Part shown: piece after piece, positions 53,351-62,920 of the stretch
How positions within the stretch are numbered: the stretch's first letter is position 1
Layout: each line of letters starts with the position of its first letter
NCBI GenBank assembly: GCA_025454915.1
Contig: JALONN010000003.1
Span: forward strand, 248,001 to 312,000
Length of the DNA: 64,000 nt
Direction: 5' to 3'
Source of the DNA: Raineya sp.
Lineage (GTDB): Bacteria; Bacteroidota; Bacteroidia; Cytophagales; Thermonemataceae
Notes under the pieces: model-generated
Database searches by the model: none
Seen by the model: only the letters and a program-made list of their open reading frames with translations
What the model was told of the DNA's origin: nothing
Translations under genes and position numbers: made by a program

Positions 53351-54409
53351 TTAATATTCATACATTTCTAAAAAACTTTCTGTGGTTCTTCCAAACCATG
53401 TATTTTGTAACAATGCTATTTTTTGTGTTTTAAAATCAATATCTCCCTGAGGGGAAGAACCCTCTTTCTTCCAAATAATTTGTTTATTTTCAGTATCATA
53501 TAAAATCCATTCCAAATCCTTATCTCCTATGCTCCACTCATCAATATTCTGGTTTTTAGGATTTTCTGATTTAAAAAATAAAAACTTTCCATCTGATGAT
53601 ATTTTACTTGAGAACAGATTAAAAATGGTTCGACAGCCTATTTCGGTAAACGAAATAGTTTGTTCTTCTTTTCCCGTCATGAAATTATAAACGCTAAAAC
53701 CCTCACTTTTCCGAAATACAGCCAATTTTTCTGTGTTTTCTATGAAACTAAAGACATTTTCATCCATGCCTCTTCCTGCAAAATATTGATATGGTATTTC
53801 TAAAGCATTGATTAATTGGCTTTTTTCAATATTTTTAGCTATTTCATAAATGTATATTTTATTCTCCATTGCCTGATAAGCCAAATATTTTCCATCATGA
53901 CTCATGGCAAGGTATTTGGTGTAATCTTTCTTTTCAGGTGTTTGCAGAACAATTAGTGTATTCTTCTCTAAATCATGAAAATGCAATTCTTTACCCTGTG
54001 GTAGAATTAAAATAGGCAATGCAGGATGAAACAATATATTAATAGTAAAACGTCTTTCTAAATCGCTGACATTTATAATTTTATGGAGTTTAAAGAAATT
54101 GACACTTTTCTCTTTTACTTCTAAACCCTGAGCTTTTAATTCTTCTTGTGTGTATTTTCCAGTTTCTTCACACAAAAAAACATACACCTTTCTGTTACAA
54201 GAAAATGCAAAATACTGACTATCAAAACTAAAATCTTGATGCAGAATGGTTGCTGTACCTGTTCCTGTTCCCTTTACAGTCATCTGATAAAGGTTTTTTT
54301 CTGTTTTTATATCTATAATTCTGATACGTCCCAAATAACCACAAATACTCAACATTTCTCCATTTTTAGAAAACTGGGCGATGTGGTAACCCGTAGGAAT
54401 TTTTATCAT
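53351..54409 (-). CDS. WD40-like beta-propeller protein
   Basis: A 352-residue cytosolic protein of repeated propeller blades (YHIAQFSKNGEMLSICGYLG, YLAMSHDGKYLAYQAMENK, KISSDGKFLFFKSE). No enzymatic motif is visible. Its ATG overlaps the stop of the ADP-ribosylglycohydrolase by 4 nt, and the LRR/BRCT gene starts six bases after its own stop, so the three are translated together. It may be a scaffold between them. Confidence 0.8.
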   Translation of the reverse strand: MIKIPTGYHIAQFSKNGEMLSICGYLGRIRIIDIKTEKNLYQMTVKGTGTGTATILHQDFSFDSQYFAFSCNRKVYVFLCEETGKYTQEELKAQGLEVKEKSVNFFKLHKIINVSDLERRFTINILFHPALPILILPQGKELHFHDLEKNTLIVLQTPEKKDYTKYLAMSHDGKYLAYQAMENKIYIYEIAKNIEKSQLINALEIPYQYFAGRGMDENVFSFIENTEKLAVFRKSEGFSVYNFMTGKEEQTISFTEIGCRTIFNLFSSKISSDGKFLFFKSENPKNQNIDEWSIGDKDLEWILYDTENKQIIWKKEGSSPQGDIDFKTQKIALLQNTWFGRTTESFLEMYEY

Positions 54410-55368
54410 TTCTGAGTTGCTTTAAATAGTTTTTCAGCTAACAAAAATATATCATTTTTTCTTGCCAACGCCTCAACCCAATGAGCAGGAACATTTTCTA
54501 TACCATAATAAATTCCTGCCAATCCGCCTGTCACACAACCTGTTGTATCAGTATCTTCGCCTAAATTGACTGCCTTTTGTACAGCCTCAGCATAATTCAT
54601 GGATTTTAGAAAACACCAGAAACTAGCCTCTAAGGTATGCAATACATACCCCGAAGAACGTATTTCGTGTTCAGGATATTCATAAATTTGTGTACTTTCT
54701 GTAATAGAATTTCCCAATAGTCTATGAAATTTACTAATTTCATGTTCTGAGCATATTGAATACTCTTTATAAAAAGCATTTACTGTTTTTTGCATATTTT
54801 GAAAGGCTTCCATTTTATCTATACCCTTCAAAAGTTCCAAAATGTATTCTATATAAATAAAACAACTGTTAATAGAACGAATATGCCCATGTGTAATGGA
54901 TGAAGTCATTGCAATATGCTCAAAACGTTCATCAATAGGCATATTCTGAACATAGAAAGCCAAAGGTAAAATACGCATGAGTGAACCGTTTCCATTGTCG
55001 TACTCTGTTACTCCACCTGCCACAAGAGGATTAACGCCATCTCGTACTCGCCTCAAAGCCTGTGAAGTAGCTACACCTATATCAAATACTTTGCCATGTG
55101 GTGTCCAATGGTCCTCCTGATACCACCTTAAAAAACTCTTGGCTATTTTGTTTATATCATAACCCTCACAAAGTGATTCGGCGAGACAAAAAGCAAGAGA
55201 GCTATCATCAGACCAAGTACCAGCAGGCTGATTATGAGTTCCATAACCTACCATTTCAACAACTGGGCTATTTCTAAGTAAATCTCTACTTAAAAACTCC
55301 ACAGGAACGCCCAAAGCGTCTCCTACTGCCATGCCTACCAAGGCATCTAAAACTTTATTTTTTATCAT
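54406..55368 (-). CDS. ADP-ribosylglycohydrolase
   Basis: A 320-residue ADP-ribosylhydrolase of the ARH/DraG fold. The magnesium motifs are visible as GTWSDDSSLA near residue 50 and GEDTDTTGCVTGGLAG near 265, with MAVGDALGVPVEF at the N-terminus. It removes ADP-ribose from proteins or other acceptors. No ADP-ribosyltransferase lies nearby. First gene of the three-gene operon. Confidence 0.93.
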   Translation of the reverse strand: MIKNKVLDALVGMAVGDALGVPVEFLSRDLLRNSPVVEMVGYGTHNQPAGTWSDDSSLAFCLAESLCEGYDINKIAKSFLRWYQEDHWTPHGKVFDIGVATSQALRRVRDGVNPLVAGGVTEYDNGNGSLMRILPLAFYVQNMPIDERFEHIAMTSSITHGHIRSINSCFIYIEYILELLKGIDKMEAFQNMQKTVNAFYKEYSICSEHEISKFHRLLGNSITESTQIYEYPEHEIRSSGYVLHTLEASFWCFLKSMNYAEAVQKAVNLGEDTDTTGCVTGGLAGIYYGIENVPAHWVEALARKNDIFLLAEKLFKATQK

Positions 55369-55485
55369 TTAATTTCTTAATTTAAGAAAATATTACATAT
55401 GTATTTTTTTATGATAACATGTTTTTTTTAAAAATTAATGTTTTTTTAATTTTGCACCCAAATTAAAAAAAACAAAAAAATCATC

Positions 55486-57282
55486 ATGAAAAAAAGATTT
55501 TTATCTGTCTTCAGTATTTTACTTTCGTTAAATACAGTTTTTGCACAGAAAGTAGATTTAGACCCTAAGACTTTCAAGGTGTCTTATATGACTCAACCTG
55601 CCTATCCACTATCAGAGGATGCAAAGTCTTTCAATATTGTTTTAGGTTTACAGTCAAGTGTTGCTCAATATACAAAAAAGACTGCTATTAAAGAACTCAT
55701 TGTTGTTGAGAATCTTCAAAGAGTAAACCAAAATGGAGGAGCTGTTGTAGAAATTAATCTCAATAGTTTTTATGTTACCTCTTCTGATGTGAAAACAAAA
55801 GTATATAAAGAACTCGTAGATGGAAAAACTGTAGAAAGAAATGCTTACTATGGTTTAGTAAGTTCAGAAATTGACTATACTATTGTTATAACAGATGCAA
55901 AAAAGATGACCAAAATATTTGAATCTGGACCTATTAAAAGTAGTTTTTATGATTCTTCTCAGGAGTCCTCAGATAAAAAACCTGGTTACGATTTCTTAAA
56001 AAATTATCCTACTAGTACAATTTTTACAAAAGCTATTAATCAATGGGCAACTGAAGTAAATAAAAAATTAACATCAGAAATAGGTTATCAAAAGCGAGAA
56101 GAAGAGCAAAGATTTTATTATTTAGATTCTAAAAAACACCCTGAATATCCTGCATTTTCTGAAAACTTTACTAAACTAGAGGCTATTTTATCTACTATCA
56201 AAGTAACCAATACAGATATTACAGAAGCTCGTAAACAAGCTATTCCAGTATTGGCATATTTTGACGATTTAGCAAAAAGATATAACAAAGATGAAAAAGG
56301 TGATAAAAGATTACGTTATGCTGGTTATTATAATGCAGGCTTATTGAATTATAACCTTGATTTTATGGAGGAAGCCATCAAATATGGGGAGTTGGTTGTA
56401 AAGAATGATTATGATAAGGAAGATGGAAAACAACTTATAAAAGCTGCTCAGTTTTACAAAAACTTATTAGAGAAAAATAATACAACATCAAGACATTTTC
56501 CTATTACGTGGTATCGTCCCAATGAAATACCTGACCCTGCTGAAGATGCTGTCGTTGTTGAAGCGAAAACAAATCCGACAACTGCCAATAATACACCTGC
56601 TGTAAATTTTGATACTGAAAAAGCCTTGTTTAAAATAGTTAAAGAAGGAGAAACACTTTCAGGTGAATTGGATGTGAATAGAGTTTTGTTATTCTGCATG
56701 AAAAATACTATTAAAAACATAAAAGTTGGTGATAAGTTTATCAATATTAAGCCTGAAAACACAAAAGCTCTTGTATTTCCTGATGATGCACCTGTTCCTT
56801 TTCAAGGTATGACCTTTGAAAGTATCAAGTTTCTAAAATCAACAAATAACACAGGAGGTTTACCTTTACCTCAAAAATATTTTGCAGAGAAATTAGTTGA
56901 TGGTAAAATCTGTGTTTATAAGTTTTATGATGTAGAACTTTATGAAGACCTTAAAGGTGCAAGCATTAGAGAAATCATGAAAAGATATGCAGGAAATGAA
57001 CAACAATTAGACCTAGCCATAAGAAAAGCATATCAAAACCCAAGCTATTTGGTGAAAAAAGGAGATAAAGATGCTAAATATCTGAAAAATGTAGATATAG
57101 CAGCATTGTTTGAAGATAACCCTGCTTATTTAGAAACCTATAAGAAAAATGCAGGTTCTCAAGCACCTCCTAAAAAGAATCTTCTACAAAAAATGTTCAG
57201 TACAGAAAGTAGCAATAAAGAACTAAACGAAATCGCTAAAAAAATAGAATATATCATAGAATACAACGAAGCTACAAAATAA
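55486..57282 (+). CDS. Secreted protein with helical-repeat region, unrecognised
   Basis: A 598-residue protein with a signal peptide (MKKRFLSVFSILLSLNTVFAQ). Residues 22-200 look like a beta-rich domain (VVEINLNSFYVTSSDVKTKV). Residues 220-330 contain TPR-like helices (RLRYAGYYNAGLLNYNLD, MEEAIKYGELVVKNDYD). The C-terminal part is helical. No family is recognised. It is monocistronic, ending in a strong convergent terminator. Confidence 0.75.
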   Translation: MKKRFLSVFSILLSLNTVFAQKVDLDPKTFKVSYMTQPAYPLSEDAKSFNIVLGLQSSVAQYTKKTAIKELIVVENLQRVNQNGGAVVEINLNSFYVTSSDVKTKVYKELVDGKTVERNAYYGLVSSEIDYTIVITDAKKMTKIFESGPIKSSFYDSSQESSDKKPGYDFLKNYPTSTIFTKAINQWATEVNKKLTSEIGYQKREEEQRFYYLDSKKHPEYPAFSENFTKLEAILSTIKVTNTDITEARKQAIPVLAYFDDLAKRYNKDEKGDKRLRYAGYYNAGLLNYNLDFMEEAIKYGELVVKNDYDKEDGKQLIKAAQFYKNLLEKNNTTSRHFPITWYRPNEIPDPAEDAVVVEAKTNPTTANNTPAVNFDTEKALFKIVKEGETLSGELDVNRVLLFCMKNTIKNIKVGDKFINIKPENTKALVFPDDAPVPFQGMTFESIKFLKSTNNTGGLPLPQKYFAEKLVDGKICVYKFYDVELYEDLKGASIREIMKRYAGNEQQLDLAIRKAYQNPSYLVKKGDKDAKYLKNVDIAALFEDNPAYLETYKKNAGSQAPPKKNLLQKMFSTESSNKELNEIAKKIEYIIEYNEATK

Positions 57283-57290
57283 AAACAGCT

Positions 57291-57321
57291 AAATAAAGCA
57301 GCCTTAAAAGCTGCTTTATTT
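57291..57321. terminator. Terminator between the secreted-protein and recombinase-family genes
   Basis: A 12-bp stem AAATAAAGCAGC with a 7-nt loop separates the convergent genes; it overlaps the last two bases of the minus-strand gene. Confidence 0.85.
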
Positions 57322-59317
57322 ATTTTTCAAATGGTAAAAAGAATTGCCAAGGGTTTTTCCAAAATGTTTTCAGGATAAATAAAACAAGCTTTCTTGTTTC
57401 TGTAAATGTAATATTTCTCGATTTGAGAGCCACCACCACTGAAAGTCCGAAGCTAACAGAAACATTTACGAGTCCAATTAGTAAAATACCCAAAATTGTA
57501 ATGCTTATAACTTCTGCTGATACATCATTTTTTAGCGTAAACAATGCCAAAGCAAAATTCCCTGCTGCAAAGGTCACATGTCGGATGTCCAAATTTAGCC
57601 CCAATATCTTACCAATATTGCCCATAAACCCTAGAAAAAGTCCCAAATAGAAGTTTCCTGCTAAAGCTCCCAGATTTTTTTCAATGTAATCTACAAACTT
57701 CAAAAATATACGCTTAGGAAACACTTTTCTCAGCCACGAATAACGTCTTAAACGTTCAGGAATATCATCATAGACAACCTTATTGTCATAATACCCTGCT
57801 ATCAACCCTGATGTCATCAGAAAAATAGCTGCAATGGCTGCATGAGGCAATGCAGCACTCGTAAAAGGAGCTAACTCTGCTATCATTTTTTGAGATTTCT
57901 CAATGGGAACAACACTGTCGTTAAAAATGTACTCATAAAGCCACGTAAGTCCATAAGCCACAGGAAAAACCATCATTACGTTTCCTACAAGCGAAATAAA
58001 CTGACTTCTTACTAATCTTGCAATAATAGGAGCTACTTCCTGAATCTTTTTATCTCGACTATGCAGATTAGGATTTTCTTCTTCCCACGCTCCAATTGTC
58101 TCAGCAATAGTAGAAGCTGTCATGGCTGGCTGTTTAGTAGCCAGTGTAAAATGTAAAATATGAATCATGATGAATCCCAACGAATAATTGAGTCCGAAGA
58201 AAAAGGCTTCCCAAAAAGGAGGAAAGTGCTGTATACTAATTCGAGCCTTAAATATACACAAAAATGCTACTATAAATCCACCTCCTAAAGCATACCTGAA
58301 TAGTTTCCAATACTCCTTTTTATTGGAGGTAATATAATGCTCTCCTGTTTTTGAAGTATGTTCTACTACTTTATAAGCCAGATAACCCAGATTATCAGAG
58401 AAATGCTTTCGAACACTGTATTTCTTGTTTTCAGCAAAAACCATCTCTTTTAGTAAATCCACAACTCTATTGTATTTTTCGGCTTTCTCTGGACTCTGTA
58501 AGATGAATAAAATAGTCTTTAAACGCTCTATATTTTGTGTAAGCCTGAGTATAAAATACGTTATTCTCAAACTTACCCCATATTGTTTTTTACCTTTCTG
58601 CAAACGACTAATACTCTCCTCACATTGTTGTATCATAACCAAAATATGCTTATAATCTTCCTCATTATCAGACTTGTAAGAAGGGTTATTTTTGTAATTT
58701 TCTACAAAATGTGTAATTTCTCTACTCAATGTAAGAAACGGAGAAGTCAAATCGTCCATATCTGGCAGTTTGGCTATAATTTCAGGTTCTAGTCCCAAAG
58801 CAGTTGCCCTTTGTGAAAGCACCACAATGGCATTCAGCATTTCATTTTCCCAATATTCTTTTACTTTTTCATTTTCAAATAAATGTAATGTCTGAAAGAA
58901 CTCTATCCATAATTTATCAGGAATAGCCCAAACCCATTCAAAATCATCATTTTCATAAAAAATCTCATTTAAAGTTGTTCGCAGTTCATTCTTAGGCATT
59001 AAAGGAGGCAACATTTTATACGATAATCGTTCAAAAAGCCCCACTACAAATCCTTTACTACCCATCACACCAATATCTGTAAGCAATACCAAAGGATTAT
59101 TGGCTAAGCATATTTCTTCAATATGCTTTTGAAGTGCCAGAGAAAGCTCCTCCTCAGATTTGAGATGATTCAACATTTCTTCAAATCGGTCTTTAGCATA
59201 ATTAGCACTCTTCCAACTTGCTGGTCTTAAGTTTTTTACAAAATGTAAAAGTGTTTTAAAAGTGTATTTTTTTTCTTGGTGATTGGTTTTCAATTCATCA
59301 AAAATAGTTTTCCACAT
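57320..59317 (-). CDS. Gcr-type 'site-specific recombinase' family membrane protein (PF10136-like)
   Basis: A 665-residue protein. The N-terminal half is helical (NPLVLLTDIGVMGSKGFVVG, LFERLSYKMLPPLMPKNEL), matching the family named after a gonococcal protein. The C-terminal half has about seven membrane segments and conserved-looking motifs such as ATKQPAMTAST and GFMGNIGKILGL. No tyrosine or serine recombinase catalytic residues are visible, so the family name is historical and a membrane function is more likely. It is probably monocistronic. Confidence 0.85.
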   Translation of the reverse strand: MWKTIFDELKTNHQEKKYTFKTLLHFVKNLRPASWKSANYAKDRFEEMLNHLKSEEELSLALQKHIEEICLANNPLVLLTDIGVMGSKGFVVGLFERLSYKMLPPLMPKNELRTTLNEIFYENDDFEWVWAIPDKLWIEFFQTLHLFENEKVKEYWENEMLNAIVVLSQRATALGLEPEIIAKLPDMDDLTSPFLTLSREITHFVENYKNNPSYKSDNEEDYKHILVMIQQCEESISRLQKGKKQYGVSLRITYFILRLTQNIERLKTILFILQSPEKAEKYNRVVDLLKEMVFAENKKYSVRKHFSDNLGYLAYKVVEHTSKTGEHYITSNKKEYWKLFRYALGGGFIVAFLCIFKARISIQHFPPFWEAFFFGLNYSLGFIMIHILHFTLATKQPAMTASTIAETIGAWEEENPNLHSRDKKIQEVAPIIARLVRSQFISLVGNVMMVFPVAYGLTWLYEYIFNDSVVPIEKSQKMIAELAPFTSAALPHAAIAAIFLMTSGLIAGYYDNKVVYDDIPERLRRYSWLRKVFPKRIFLKFVDYIEKNLGALAGNFYLGLFLGFMGNIGKILGLNLDIRHVTFAAGNFALALFTLKNDVSAEVISITILGILLIGLVNVSVSFGLSVVVALKSRNITFTETRKLVLFILKTFWKNPWQFFLPFEK

Positions 59318-59375
59318 AGCTTATAAAAATTGGTTGATTGTCCAAGCTAACCAATTTATGAGCTTTTGCCAAATT

Positions 59376-59912
59376 TTAACGCCCTTTTTCAAGTTTAAGA
59401 TTTTCAATAAAATCAATCGCATTTTGTACTCTTTCGTTTCCCTCCCCACTAACTTCAGCAAAAGCAAAGCTAAAATCAATAAGATTTTGTTTATACAAAT
59501 TGTGTAGTTCTATCCTTTTCTCAGGTTCGGGGTGTTCTCTTAAAGGGTCTGCTTGCCAAGGCAGGTCTATATTGGTTAGTAGATAAAAATCAAAATTCTG
59601 ATATGGCAATGTATCTAAAATCCACTGATGGCATTCGCCAAATACATATTCTGCCCATATTTTTGTAACCAATAGTTCTGTATCAAAGAAAATAAATTCT
59701 TGATGCTGATAGGCATCCATAGCTTCTTGAGCCTGTTGATGTTGCTCTTGAGCAATCGTCAGGATGTCATTGTATGTATATTTTTCTGTTTTATTCTCTA
59801 AATACTGACGAGCATATTCCTTCACCCAAATGGTTTGAAAGTACTCAGCAAGATTTTGGGCTAAATCTGATTTTCCTGTAGACTCTGCTCCAACAATAGC
59901 TATTTTTAACAC
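59376..59912 (-). CDS. NadR-like AAA ATPase / nicotinamide riboside kinase
   Basis: A 178-residue P-loop kinase with Walker A GAESTGKS near residue 8, the EYARQYLE lid and FIFFDTELLVTKIW region, matching the C-terminal ribosylnicotinamide kinase domain of NadR. It would phosphorylate nicotinamide riboside in NAD salvage. There is no ATG: a GTG at 59912 gives MLKIAIVGAES, the standard N-terminus, while a TTG at 59954 adds 14 residues. It is divergent from a TM2 gene. Confidence 0.85.
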   Translation of the reverse strand: MLKIAIVGAESTGKSDLAQNLAEYFQTIWVKEYARQYLENKTEKYTYNDILTIAQEQHQQAQEAMDAYQHQEFIFFDTELLVTKIWAEYVFGECHQWILDTLPYQNFDFYLLTNIDLPWQADPLREHPEPEKRIELHNLYKQNLIDFSFAFAEVSGEGNERVQNAIDFIENLKLEKGR

Positions 59913-60009
59913 TTTGGTTTTGTACGATTTTTGCTGATTAAATTTTATGTACAATTTTAAAAGATTTTTTATAAAATTCCGTTATTTGTTTACTTAAACT
60001 ATATTTTTT

Positions 60010-60384
60010 ATGAAAAGTCGCTTAGCTGCTGCATTTTTGGCTCTTGTTGCTGGAAATTTTGGAGTTCATCATTTTTATTTAGGAAATTCCAGTAGGGGTT
60101 TCTTGTTTTTAGCATTGTCCATAACAGTTGTCCCAACTAGAATTATATCTTTCTTTGAAGCTATTAAACTTTTTAGAATGAGTGATGCAGAATTTAATTT
60201 AAAATATAATACAGATTATCACAAACAACAATTGCTTGGCGAGTTTGGTAAAGGAATTTTTAGTGGTGGGGCAACTCAAAAACTAGATGTTGCTGATGAA
60301 CTGACAAAATTAGCTTCATTAATGGACAAAGGATTGATTACCTTCGAAGAATTTGAAAAAAGAAAAGCTACTTTATTGAAATAA
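60010..60384 (+). CDS. TM2 and SHOCT domain membrane protein
   Basis: A 124-residue protein. The TM2 motif is visible: AAAFLALVAGNFGVHHFYLG, with two membrane segments to residue 52. The C-terminal 40 residues (ADELTKLASLMDKGLITFEE, FEKRKATLL) are a SHOCT domain, a short oligomerisation helix pair. Function unknown. The following gene has its own gap of 80 nt. Confidence 0.87.
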   Translation: MKSRLAAAFLALVAGNFGVHHFYLGNSSRGFLFLALSITVVPTRIISFFEAIKLFRMSDAEFNLKYNTDYHKQQLLGEFGKGIFSGGATQKLDVADELTKLASLMDKGLITFEEFEKRKATLLK

Positions 60385-60464
60385 TGATATTTTTTCCATC
60401 AAAAATTATCTTAATGTTAAATTTTTGTTACTTTTGAGAAATAAAAATTAACACACTTAAGATT

Positions 60465-61271
60465 ATGAAATGGAAAATCATGAAAACCACGATTCCCATA
60501 TCTATGGCAATTGTGATTATTAAACTAATTCTTATCGAACAATTTCATTTTCAGGGTTTAGTAGAACTTAGTGATATTGCTTTGATAGTCAGTGCAGGTG
60601 TATTCCTGATAGGTTTTATGCTCGCAGGTACAATGGCAGACTACAAAGAAAGTGAGAGAATCCCTGGTGAAATTGCCTCTGCCCTAGAATCTATTGAAGA
60701 AACCTGTGTGTTATTAGCCGATAGACCTAACTTTCCTGTTAAAACTGTCTATCAGGAATGTCATAATATCAGTCATCGTATCCATGACTGGCTTTTCAAA
60801 AAAATCACAACAGAGCAAATGTATCAGGCTCTCAACAATTTTAAAGAGCTTTTTTCAAATCTTGAAAGAGCTGGAGCAAATCCCTCTATCCTATCACGTG
60901 TATTCAACGAACTCAGTTCTCTTCGCAGAGTCCTGACTCGTACCAATGTAATTTCAAGAACAGGTTTTTTAGCTACTGGTTATGCTTTATTGGAAGTGCT
61001 ACTGGTTGTAATTACTGGTGTAATGCTTATTGTAAAGTTCAAGCATCTTGTAGCAGCTATTGTTGTTGTGTTCTTTATTACGCTCGTTTATATTTATATG
61101 TACAAACTCATTCGTGATATAGATGACCCTTTTGAGCATAGCGAGCATGAGTCCTCAGGAGCTTCAGAAGTAGCATTATTTCCATTACAAGAATACATGG
61201 AAAGAGTTGAGCATAGGCTCAGAGAGCAAGAAAAGCTAGATAATCAGCAAGCTACCAGTTCAGTAGCCTGA
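60465..61271 (+). CDS. Membrane protein resembling bestrophin-like/DUF4239 proteins
   Basis: A 268-residue protein with two membrane segments near residues 5-60 and two near 165-215. The LIRDIDDPFE motif after the last segment is shared with bestrophin-like DUF4239 proteins. The middle is a soluble helical domain. Translation starts at 60465, or possibly at an ATG 15 nt later. Role unknown. It ends in a 16-bp terminator shared with rpmE2. Confidence 0.75.
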   Translation: MKWKIMKTTIPISMAIVIIKLILIEQFHFQGLVELSDIALIVSAGVFLIGFMLAGTMADYKESERIPGEIASALESIEETCVLLADRPNFPVKTVYQECHNISHRIHDWLFKKITTEQMYQALNNFKELFSNLERAGANPSILSRVFNELSSLRRVLTRTNVISRTGFLATGYALLEVLLVVITGVMLIVKFKHLVAAIVVVFFITLVYIYMYKLIRDIDDPFEHSEHESSGASEVALFPLQEYMERVEHRLREQEKLDNQQATSSVA

Positions 61272-61272
61272 A

Positions 61273-61310
61273 AATAAAAATAGCGTGGTATAAACCACGC
61301 TATTTTTATT
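61273..61310. terminator. Long bidirectional terminator before rpmE2
   Basis: A perfect 16-bp stem (AATAAAAATAGCGTGG, 61273-61288, with its complement at 61295-61310) and a 6-nt loop. It covers the last five bases of the convergent L31 gene, including its stop codon. Confidence 0.88.
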
Positions 61311-61566
61311 TCTTTACTGCTTGTTTTTTTGCCATACGTTGGTTAAACTTGTCCACACGACCTGCAGTATCCAACATCATTTTCTTACCTGTGAAGAAAG
61401 GGTGAGATTGAGAGCTAACCTCTATCTTGATTACAGGATATTCTTTACCATCTTCCCACTTAATAGTTTCTTTGGAAGACATGGTAGAACGAGTAAGGAA
61501 TTTGAAGTCGCAGCTCAAATCCCAAAATACTACCTCGTTGTAGTTAGGATGAATTTCTTTTTTCAT
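61306..61566 (-). CDS. rpmE2: 50S ribosomal protein L31 type B
   Basis: An 86-residue ribosomal protein. [20 protein letters not shown] and TRSTMS are characteristic of the type B form, and SHPFFTGKK is the shared L31 motif. It lacks the CxxC zinc ribbon of type A; zinc-free L31 often replaces the zinc form under zinc limitation in other bacteria. No Zur-like box was noticed upstream. It stands alone. Confidence 0.96.
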   Translation of the reverse strand: MKKEIHPNYNEVVFWDLSCDFKFLTRSTMSSKETIKWEDGKEYPVIKIEVSSQSHPFFTGKKMMLDTAGRVDKFNQRMAKKQAVKK

Positions 61567-61658
61567 TTTTTATGCAATTATGCGTGATTACTCATAAAGG
61601 AGTGCAAATTTATAGAAAAAAACATATATATTCAAACTTTTTTCAATAAAATCTTTTT

Positions 61659-62828
61659 ATGATTAACTTAACTTTATTTTTTAACCAATTAGAAGAAGAC
61701 CTTTGGAAACAGGCAGAGCAGGATATTTCGTCTCTTTATCATCAATTAAGCATACATTATAACTCTTTACCCAACTGGCAGGATGCCGATATTGCCATCA
61801 TTGGTTTGCTAGAAGAACGAGGTACTCAAAAAAATTTGGGTGTTGCTGGAGCTGCCGATGCCATCAGGCAACAACTCTATAAACTCAAAAAAAGTAAAGC
61901 CCCTTATAAAGTGGTTGATTTGGGAAATTTACGCCCTGCCCCCAGTCTGCAAGAGACTTATCAGAGGCTAAAAGTAGTCTGTGAACTTCTTATTTCTGAG
62001 AATGTAGTTCCTCTGCTTTTAGGAGGCTCTCACGATTTGATGATTGGGCAGTTTTGGGCATATCAGAGCCTTGACCAGATTATTTCTATTGCCAATATTG
62101 ATTCTATGGTAGATGTCGATGAGAATCAGTCAGAAGCAAACAAAAATCATTTGCTTCAAATCCTGACACATCAGCCCAATTATCTATTCAATTTCAGTCA
62201 AGTAGGACATCAGGGTTATCTGAGTTCTTCAGGATTTCTAGAAATTTTTGAAAAAATGTATTTTGATATTTATAGTGTTGGGAAAATTAGAGAAAATATT
62301 CTTAATTTAGAACCTATTATCAGAGACGCTGATATGGTTACTTTTGACATTTCGGCTATTAGAAAAGCTGATGCTGGGGCTACCATTTATGCTCAACCTT
62401 TCGGACTGACTTCTGATGAAGCTGCCCAAATTTGCTGGTATGCAGGTATTAGCCCAAAAACGTCTTCTATTGGTTTTTATGAATACAATCCACAACTCGA
62501 TACACACGGACACAATGCTCAGGTTTTGGCAGTAATGGTTTGGTATTTTATTGAAGGATTTTACCACAGAAAACGTGAAGAAGATTTTGATGGTAGAGCT
62601 TTTGTAAAATATATTGTTCCCTTCGGACACGAAAAGGAATTTAATCATGCTGTTGATGAACTGGTTTTTTATAAACAACTTTCAACCAATCAATGGTGGA
62701 TGGAAGTACCTTATAATCAGATTAATTCAAAACCTATTAAAATTGCCTGTTCGTATCAGGATTATCTGGCAGCCACAGAAGGAATGATACCAGACAGATG
62801 GGTGAGTACACATGCAAAATTGCCATAA
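61659..62828 (+). CDS. Ureohydrolase-fold (arginase/formimidoylglutamase family) protein
   Basis: A 389-residue protein of the arginase superfamily. GGSHDLMIGQF near residue 125 carries the first metal ligand. The next motif, normally DAHxD, reads IDSMVDVDE, so the histidine is methionine. The final motif, normally SxDxDxxDP, reads TFDISAIRKADAG. At least two manganese ligands appear changed, so activity as arginase or agmatinase is doubtful. Bacteroidota encode similar variants annotated as formimidoylglutamase. It precedes the DUF5691 gene by 92 nt. Confidence 0.82.
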   Translation: MINLTLFFNQLEEDLWKQAEQDISSLYHQLSIHYNSLPNWQDADIAIIGLLEERGTQKNLGVAGAADAIRQQLYKLKKSKAPYKVVDLGNLRPAPSLQETYQRLKVVCELLISENVVPLLLGGSHDLMIGQFWAYQSLDQIISIANIDSMVDVDENQSEANKNHLLQILTHQPNYLFNFSQVGHQGYLSSSGFLEIFEKMYFDIYSVGKIRENILNLEPIIRDADMVTFDISAIRKADAGATIYAQPFGLTSDEAAQICWYAGISPKTSSIGFYEYNPQLDTHGHNAQVLAVMVWYFIEGFYHRKREEDFDGRAFVKYIVPFGHEKEFNHAVDELVFYKQLSTNQWWMEVPYNQINSKPIKIACSYQDYLAATEGMIPDRWVSTHAKLP

Positions 62829-62920
62829 TTTTTTTATGACTGAAGAGAAAAGAATCAAGAAAAAAGACTTTATATTACTCCTTTGATTATAACTTATAAT
62901 TCATAACTAATCATACTAGT

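Noticed and set aside
57320..59317. Gcr 'site-specific recombinase' as evidence of a mobile element
   Set aside because: It has membrane segments, no recognisable recombinase catalytic residues, and no flanking repeats or att sites; the name is historical.
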